Positions 15,697 to 20,666 of a stretch of DNA of 23,255 nt are shown piece after piece. This DNA comes from an uncultured Cellvibrio sp. (GTDB lineage Bacteria; Pseudomonadota; Gammaproteobacteria; Pseudomonadales; Cellvibrionaceae): assembly GCA_946481735.1 (NCBI GenBank), contig CAMLOU010000068.1, positions 1-23,255 on the forward strand, given 5' to 3'. The notes under the pieces are model-generated. The model searched no databases. It had not been told where the DNA came from and saw only the letters and a list, made by a program, of their open reading frames with translations. Every line of letters starts with the position of its first letter. The first letter of the stretch is position 1. The position numbers were made by a program, and so were the translations under genes.

Positions 15697-16101
15697 ATGT
15701 CAATTTACTATCGGGACGATGCAGTCCTCACGCCGGAAGAAGCCATAGCGCTTTATCAAAAGTCTACCCTGGGTGAGCGGCGTCCTGTTGATCGTCCGGA
15801 CATCTTCGCTGGCATGTTGAAGAATGCCAACCTGATCATTACTGCCTGGGACGATCAGCGTTTGATTGGCATTGCACGATCCTTGACCGATTTTACCTAC
15901 GTCACCTACCTCGCAGATCTCGCCGTTGATGTGGAGTACCAACATCAGGGCATCGGGAAACGGTTAATTGCAGAAACCCAGGCGCGCATAGGGCCTGAGT
16001 GCATGATTGTTTTACTCGCAGCGCCAAAGGCGAATGACTATTATCCGAAACTGGGCTTCACTCACAACCCGCGCGCGTGGATGTTGAAGAGCAATTATTG
16101 A
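15697..16101 (+). CDS. GNAT family N-acetyltransferase
   Basis: About 134 residues. It has the acetyl-CoA-binding motif A LAVDVEYQHQGIGKRLIAE (about residues 66-84, with QxxGIG), preceded by strand LIGIARSLTDF and followed by a KANDYYPKLGF motif common in small GNAT proteins. Substrate unknown. Several in-frame starts exist (GTG 15628, ATG 15661, 15691, 15697); none has a good ribosome site. 15697 gives the conventional GNAT N-terminus (MSIYYRD). It lies 69 bases after the ferritin-like gene and 12 bases before the Nudix gene. Confidence 0.82.
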   Translation: MSIYYRDDAVLTPEEAIALYQKSTLGERRPVDRPDIFAGMLKNANLIITAWDDQRLIGIARSLTDFTYVTYLADLAVDVEYQHQGIGKRLIAETQARIGPECMIVLLAAPKANDYYPKLGFTHNPRAWMLKSNY

Positions 16102-16113
16102 GAGATACCAACC

Positions 16114-16683
16114 ATGTCAGATGAAAGCATTCCGTTCACGAAAGTGGGTGGATGGCGAGTCAAATCCTCTGCAAAGGTTTATGAAAATCCGTGGATAAAA
16201 GTATCGCACGAAGAAGTCATTACGCCCCGAAATACGCCAGGCATTTATGGCGTAGTGCACTTTAAAAATACTGCAGTCGGCGTGGTGCCTATTGATGGCG
16301 AGGGTAATACCTGGTTGGTCAGGCAAAGCCGATATACCTTGAATGAATACACCTGGGAAATTCCTGAAGGCGGCTGTCCGGTGGACGAAATGCCCTTGGC
16401 TGCCGCTCAGCGGGAGCTGGAAGAAGAAGTCGGGCTGCGCGCGCAGCAGTGGGATTTTTTAATGCGCTTGCATTTATCGAATTCTGTTACCGATGAACAG
16501 GCACAAATATTTGTTGCCCGTGACTTGTCACCTGGAAAACAAAACCTGGAAGCTTCGGAAGATATCGAAATTAAAAAGCTGCCGTTGCAGGAGGCCATCG
16601 CGATGGTAAAACGCGGTGAGATTACCGATGCTATTTCGGTGGCTGCATTATTGTGTCTGGCAGCCGATCATATTACGTTCTGA
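16114..16683 (+). CDS. Nudix hydrolase, ADP-ribose pyrophosphatase-like
   Basis: The 189-residue product has a complete Nudix box at about residues 87-108: G-x5-E-x7-REL-x-EEVGL, read as GCPVDE then AAAQRELEEEVGL. The sequence before it (TWLVRQSRYTLNEYTWEIPEGG) is typical of ADP-sugar pyrophosphatases, which hydrolyse ADP-ribose and related nucleotides to AMP and a sugar phosphate, using magnesium. The precise substrate is uncertain. GAGAG lies before the ATG. It ends three bases from the stop codon of the convergent membrane protein gene. Confidence 0.88.
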   Translation: MSDESIPFTKVGGWRVKSSAKVYENPWIKVSHEEVITPRNTPGIYGVVHFKNTAVGVVPIDGEGNTWLVRQSRYTLNEYTWEIPEGGCPVDEMPLAAAQRELEEEVGLRAQQWDFLMRLHLSNSVTDEQAQIFVARDLSPGKQNLEASEDIEIKKLPLQEAIAMVKRGEITDAISVAALLCLAADHITF

Positions 16684-16686
16684 GTG

Positions 16687-17682
16687 TCAGTCGCCCTTCA
16701 TCATCGTTATTAACCTCGTGCGCATTGCCGGAGTAAACCTGCGATCGACAAGAAACTCGGTCGGCGCGTCAGGATTATCAGGATCAATCCGAATGCCCCA
16801 CATAGGCTCAACACTGTCGGGTAGCATGGCATAACGCAGATCGCCGACAACACGCGAGTGGCGCGGGTGTGTCACCAGCATATGATCTGCGAGCCGATAA
16901 AAACGGTAAAGGTCCTGATAAGCGCGCGAGTTCGGCGGTAAATTATTCCACTTGGTCGGATCAATTAATGTTGTTGATGCGCCCATATATGCCTTTGGTT
17001 TATCAAACAGACCGACGCGAATCGCATCGGCCCAAACCACATCACCTTCTACAGTAACGGCACGCCATAACAGTATGTTGGCCAATGTAGGTTTAATAAT
17101 TATTCGTTCCGGCGTCACCCCGCGCTGTTCTGCCAGTGTTTCAGCGGCCTGATACGCGCGCTGGTGTTGGAGACTTCCCATCGATAGATAGGCAGCGGCA
17201 CAGGCCAATCCGAACCAGCACCAAGGCTGTTGCTTCAAGTAAACGGCGAGACTCAAGGCAAGTATCAGGAACAGACTGAACACGGGATCGATCACCGCAA
17301 TAATGTTCAGCGAGAGGGGTTTGTCGACCAGTGGCCACAGCAAATATGTGCCGTAGCTGGTGCAGACGTCCAACAGGCAAGCGGATATATAACCTGTCAA
17401 TGCATAGCCATAGAGGCGCGCGTTGCTCAGGTGACGCCGAAACAGTGGCCACAGAAACAGGCTTGCTACGAGCGCAGCTAAGGGCGCAAACAATAATGAA
17501 TGGGTGAAGTGGCGATGATAGGTCAAGGTCATCAACACGTCGCTGCTGCTGCGGATTAAGACATCCAGATCTGGCAACAACGCAGCAATCGCACCGATGA
17601 TAGTGGCTGCTCGACGATGCTGGTACTGGCTGATGGATCGAGCGGCGACTGCGCCTAATAACGCGTGGGTAACAATATCCAT
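16687..17682 (-). CDS. YdjM/LexA-binding family membrane protein (predicted metal-dependent hydrolase)
   Basis: The 331-residue product begins MDIVTHALLGAVAA and carries the family signature YHRHFTHSLLFAP (about residues 54-66), whose histidines are thought to bind metal. Four to five membrane helices occupy the first half, for example GALLPDLDVLI flanks, FAPLAALVASLFLWPLF and VFSLFLILALSLAVYL. The second half (from about 185) is a soluble domain with no motif I recognise. E. coli YdjM is a short LexA-regulated relative; I see no LexA box before this gene. Function unknown. It is divergent from rsmE. Confidence 0.82.
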   Translation of the reverse strand: MDIVTHALLGAVAARSISQYQHRRAATIIGAIAALLPDLDVLIRSSSDVLMTLTYHRHFTHSLLFAPLAALVASLFLWPLFRRHLSNARLYGYALTGYISACLLDVCTSYGTYLLWPLVDKPLSLNIIAVIDPVFSLFLILALSLAVYLKQQPWCWFGLACAAAYLSMGSLQHQRAYQAAETLAEQRGVTPERIIIKPTLANILLWRAVTVEGDVVWADAIRVGLFDKPKAYMGASTTLIDPTKWNNLPPNSRAYQDLYRFYRLADHMLVTHPRHSRVVGDLRYAMLPDSVEPMWGIRIDPDNPDAPTEFLVDRRFTPAMRTRLITMMKGD

Positions 17683-17697
17683 AATTGATTAGTGCTG

Positions 17698-17724
17698 TTG
17701 ATTGTCCGGCCACTTTACTACAAT
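17698..17724 (+). promoter_or_regulatory. Possible weak promoter for rsmE
   Basis: TTGATT (17698-17703) and TACAAT (17719-17724) have a short 15-base spacer. The -10 matches the consensus at five of six positions. They lie in the 86-base divergent gap before rsmE. Weak call. Confidence 0.3.
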
Positions 17725-17768
17725 TTGCTGACAGCTGATGTCTGAACGATTACTGGGCCATTGTTTCC

Positions 17769-18494
17769 ATGCGCATTCCCCGAATTTATACGCCTCACTC
17801 GCTAACCGTCGGTCAATCCCTGGTGTTGGAAGATGCCGCTGCGCATTATCTGGGTAAAGTGTTGCGTATGCAGCCGGGACGTGAGCTGGTGTTATTTAAT
17901 GGGCAGGGCGGCGAGTTTCAGGCCCAGATTGCTGACATGGGTAAAAAGCAGGTGACTCTTGCCATCGGTGAGTTTTCGGCAGCTGACCGCGAATCTCCCT
18001 TGCAACTCGAACTGGCTATTGGCGTATCGCGCGGTGAACGCATGGACTGGGTATTACAAAAGGCCACGGAGTTAGGTGTTACACGCATCACGCCGTTATT
18101 GACGGAGCGAACAGAAGTGAAATTGGCCGGGGAGCGACAAGATAAAAAAGTGCAGCACTGGCAACACATTTTGATCAGCGCCTGTGAACAATGCCAGCGC
18201 AATATCCTGCCGTTGCTGAGCGAGCCGCGTGACCTGGATGAGTGGTTGGCGCAGGTGGACGCACAGCACAAATTTGTCCTGCACCATCGCGACAGCAGCG
18301 GTTTACCCGACGACACGACCGTTGCCAGCGTCGCGCTGTTGATTGGACCGGAAGGGGGATTATCGGATCATGAAATTGAGCGGGCGCGGGTAAAAGGTTT
18401 TACTCCGCTCACCCTGGGACCGCGCGTGTTGCGCACCGAGACTGCGCCGATAGCGGCGATCAGTCTGGTGCAATATCGATGGGGCGATCTCTGA
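17769..18494 (+). CDS. rsmE: 16S rRNA (uracil1498-N3)-methyltransferase
   Basis: RsmE methylates U1498 of 16S rRNA in the assembled small subunit. The 241-residue product matches E. coli RsmE (243) in length. It has an N-terminal PUA-like domain (RIPRIYTPHSL to about residue 70) and a C-terminal SPOUT knot domain with GVSRGERMDWVLQKATELGV, LLIGPEGGLSDHEIE and LGPRVLRTETAPIAA, which form the SAM-binding knot. It ends WGDL like its homologues. Directly after the stop, the +1 frame reads a strongly acidic 31-codon tail to 18588 (see findings). Confidence 0.95.
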   Translation: MRIPRIYTPHSLTVGQSLVLEDAAAHYLGKVLRMQPGRELVLFNGQGGEFQAQIADMGKKQVTLAIGEFSAADRESPLQLELAIGVSRGERMDWVLQKATELGVTRITPLLTERTEVKLAGERQDKKVQHWQHILISACEQCQRNILPLLSEPRDLDEWLAQVDAQHKFVLHHRDSSGLPDDTTVASVALLIGPEGGLSDHEIERARVKGFTPLTLGPRVLRTETAPIAAISLVQYRWGDL

Positions 18495-18503
18495 CGGACT
18501 TCA

Positions 18504-18581
18504 AGCCGTCGGTGGCGTGGATGAGGACGACGAAGATGAAGACGAAGAGGAAGATCTCGAACTTGAGCTTGATGAAGAAGG
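18504..18581 (-). repeat. Low-complexity tract: poly-serine frame (minus) or acidic frame (plus)
   Basis: On the minus strand, directly after the TGA of the lipoprotein and in the same frame, 26 codons read Pro, 7 Ser, Arg, 12 Ser and TPPTA before TGA at 18503-18501. Serine is written with both TCN and AGY codons. On the plus strand the same bases read as Asp/Glu with three Leu in the +1 frame of rsmE. The two readings mirror each other, so only one need be real, or neither. Confidence 0.7.
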
Positions 18582-19127
18582 TCACTGAATCTCTTCAGAG
18601 AAGATCAGTTTTTCGCGGCTTTCAATAAAGTAAAAACGGAAAGGTCGGGTCGCCTGAAACTCGGTAGGGCAGTCAGCGTCGGTTTCCGGTTCTTGCTCTT
18701 CATATTCCACGATAACTTTGACGACAGAACCGTTTTCTTCCTGGGCGCGGATGTCGCTAAAAACCAGTTTGTCAGCGCAAGGACTGTTGTCGATAACGCC
18801 AGCGTCGATCAGGACTACCTGGCCTCGTTCAAAGTCCGGGTCTTCAGGAAGAGTGGTCTCGCTATACTGGTCATATATCTCATAAAACTCAGCATATTCG
18901 CGCAGGACTTGCAGACGCTTATTGTCATCTGTCGCCAGCCGCGCGTCTGAGCCGCTCTCCACCAAACTGAAATCAACCGTTACAACATCCACGTTATCAT
19001 CATCGTCATCATCGCCTGGATCAAACGGCTCATCACGGGAGCCGCCGCAGCCATGAAGGCTGATTAAACCGGCGAGTAACAAGGTAGCGAAAGACAGTTT
19101 TTTTCCTGAAAGCCTGGGTAATGACAT
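18582..19127 (-). CDS. Acidic putative lipoprotein, unknown function
   Basis: The 181-residue product starts with a lipoprotein signal (MSLPRLSGKKLSFATLLLAG) and a lipobox ending LHGC, with the lipidated cysteine at residue 27. Histidine at -2 is unusual for a lipobox. The mature protein opens with a linker containing six consecutive Asp (PGDDDDDDN), then a compact acidic domain of about 120 residues with two cysteines (NSPCADK and DADCPTE) that may pair. The strand pattern near the end (VVKVIVEYEE to PFRFYFIESREK) is loosely like PrcB-type domains, but I do not claim membership. An upstream in-frame start at 19163 would put 12 residues before the signal and is less likely. It lies 44 bases after chpC. 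A poly-serine frame follows its stop codon. Confidence 0.7.
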   Translation of the reverse strand: MSLPRLSGKKLSFATLLLAGLISLHGCGGSRDEPFDPGDDDDDDNVDVVTVDFSLVESGSDARLATDDNKRLQVLREYAEFYEIYDQYSETTLPEDPDFERGQVVLIDAGVIDNSPCADKLVFSDIRAQEENGSVVKVIVEYEEQEPETDADCPTEFQATRPFRFYFIESREKLIFSEEIQ

Positions 19128-19171
19128 GTGTAAGCGTAATCCATTGGTTATTAGGGTAAGCACGCGCAGAA

Positions 19172-19660
19172 CTAATAGAATCCCGCACCGTTGCGATAAT
19201 CGAGTAATGCTTGCTCCATACGGCTGACGTCAGGAATAACTGCATCCTCTCCGGCCCATGAGACATACATCAATTCGAAAGGTTTCTTGTCGCCGTCGCG
19301 CTCGCGGATCTCCTCTTCATTCACCCGCGCCAAGCGTGGCAAACCTTGAGTAACGATGGCGATAAACGGTAACTCATCGCTGATGCCGGTACTGTTAAGT
19401 ACCGCAAAACGTGCGCGATTACTGGTACCGCCTTTGGGATCACCATTGAGTGTTTCGAAGGACAGCACCGGGACTTTTTGCTCCCGCCACACGCAGTCGC
19501 CCAGGTACCAGTCGGGCGCATTGCTGACCGGTAACACCTGGGTAATAGGCACAATTTCCGCCACAGATACGTTGGGCAGTAACAACAGACCGTCGCGCAC
19601 CGGCACCAGCAAACTGGCGACTTCCTGGATTTTCTTTTCGAGGCGTTGTGGGGCTCTCAT
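19172..19660 (-). CDS. chpC: CheW-like adaptor of the Chp chemosensory system
   Basis: The 162-residue product is a single CheW-like domain: LLVPVRDGLLLLPNVSVAEIV (about residues 17-37), then NAPDWYLGDCVWREQKVPVLSFE (about 48-70) and FIAIVTQGLPRLARV further on. CheW-type proteins couple chemoreceptors to the CheA-like kinase. In Pseudomonas ChpC is a second CheW homologue next to PilI and lies directly after chpB, as here (26-base gap). GGAAG precedes the ATG. Its last part (SRMEQALLDYRNGAGFY) is outside the domain. Confidence 0.87.
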   Translation of the reverse strand: MRAPQRLEKKIQEVASLLVPVRDGLLLLPNVSVAEIVPITQVLPVSNAPDWYLGDCVWREQKVPVLSFETLNGDPKGGTSNRARFAVLNSTGISDELPFIAIVTQGLPRLARVNEEEIRERDGDKKPFELMYVSWAGEDAVIPDVSRMEQALLDYRNGAGFY

Positions 19661-19686
19661 GGGAGCGCTTCCTTTAAACGTTGAAG

Positions 19687-20664
19687 TTAATGGTTCGGTA
19701 ATTTAATGGCTTGATGGCTGCGGCTTCCACGGGTGAAGGTGGCCAACTGTCGGGCCAATTCCTTCGGTGTTCCGCTGAAGCCGACCGATTCAGTTGCCAG
19801 GGTTGCTTCGGGCATGGACGAGCTGGTGCAGCTTGTCGGCGTCTGCACCCACACCTGGCCACCCTGTTGTTTGATAAGCCGGGCGCTGGCCGCGCCATCG
19901 TCGCCCATCCCGGTAAACACGATTAAACCGCTACGTTCCCGATAGATCCTGGCGACATTGGCCACCACCTGGTCAATCGACGGCGCATAACAACCGCCCC
20001 AGGGTTTTTCGCTGACCAGCAGGGTGCCGTTTTCCAGAATGTCCACGCGCCGTTCCGCACTGATCAGGGTAATGGCGTCGGGCTGCAGCACCGCACCCTG
20101 GCAGGCCAAGGCAGCGGGGTAATGTCCGGCCCCGCTCATCATGCGGATCAGGGTAGTCGAATAGTGAGCGTCAATGTGCTGGACATAAACAAAAGCGATG
20201 CCCAATTCTGCCGGCAAATAGCTGAGAAACTCCTTCACCGCTGCCGGACCGCCAGTCGATGCGGCCAATACCCAGAGGCGTGGAGCCCGCTCAGCTTGTT
20301 GCAGGTTGATGTCCCCGCTCAAGCGTTGCAGACGTTGGGTCATCCGACGCAACCAGGCTTTGTGGCCTTCACTGCCTTCGCTGTACTCGCTGCTGTCGCT
20401 GAGGATAACCGGGACTGTGGCGGTTTCTAACAGCTGCTCAACAAACTGTTCGTGTGCCAGCTGCGTTTCGTCCTGTTCCGTTTTGGCGGATTGGTCCGCC
20501 GTTACATCAATGATCCAGGCATCAAGCGGCGTCTCTGGTGGAGACGAAACGGTGGTTAACAGCAAGGCGCAGGCCACCTGATGTTCTGCCTGTGTTACCA
20601 GACCGGTGAGATAGTGCTGCTTGGTTGCAGAGTCCACCAGTATGCCGACACGCAATGCACACAC
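19687..20664 (-). CDS. chpB: ChpB, CheB-like receptor methylesterase
   Basis: ChpB removes methyl groups from the chemoreceptor (PilJ in Pseudomonas). The C-terminal methylesterase domain (about residues 128-315) has the catalytic triad S136 (AASTGG), H163 (VQHID) and D256 (GMGDDG). The first 110 residues resemble a response-receiver fold (VGILVDS at the start, D53 in AWIIDV), but the acidic pair is VDS and the later Thr/Lys positions are not clear, so it may be a degenerate receiver. GTG at 20664 begins two bases after the chpA stop codon; a TTG three codons later is an alternative start. Translation is probably coupled to chpA. Confidence 0.9.
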   Translation of the reverse strand: MCALRVGILVDSATKQHYLTGLVTQAEHQVACALLLTTVSSPPETPLDAWIIDVTADQSAKTEQDETQLAHEQFVEQLLETATVPVILSDSSEYSEGSEGHKAWLRRMTQRLQRLSGDINLQQAERAPRLWVLAASTGGPAAVKEFLSYLPAELGIAFVYVQHIDAHYSTTLIRMMSGAGHYPAALACQGAVLQPDAITLISAERRVDILENGTLLVSEKPWGGCYAPSIDQVVANVARIYRERSGLIVFTGMGDDGAASARLIKQQGGQVWVQTPTSCTSSSMPEATLATESVGFSGTPKELARQLATFTRGSRSHQAIKLPNH

Positions 20665-20666
20665 GA

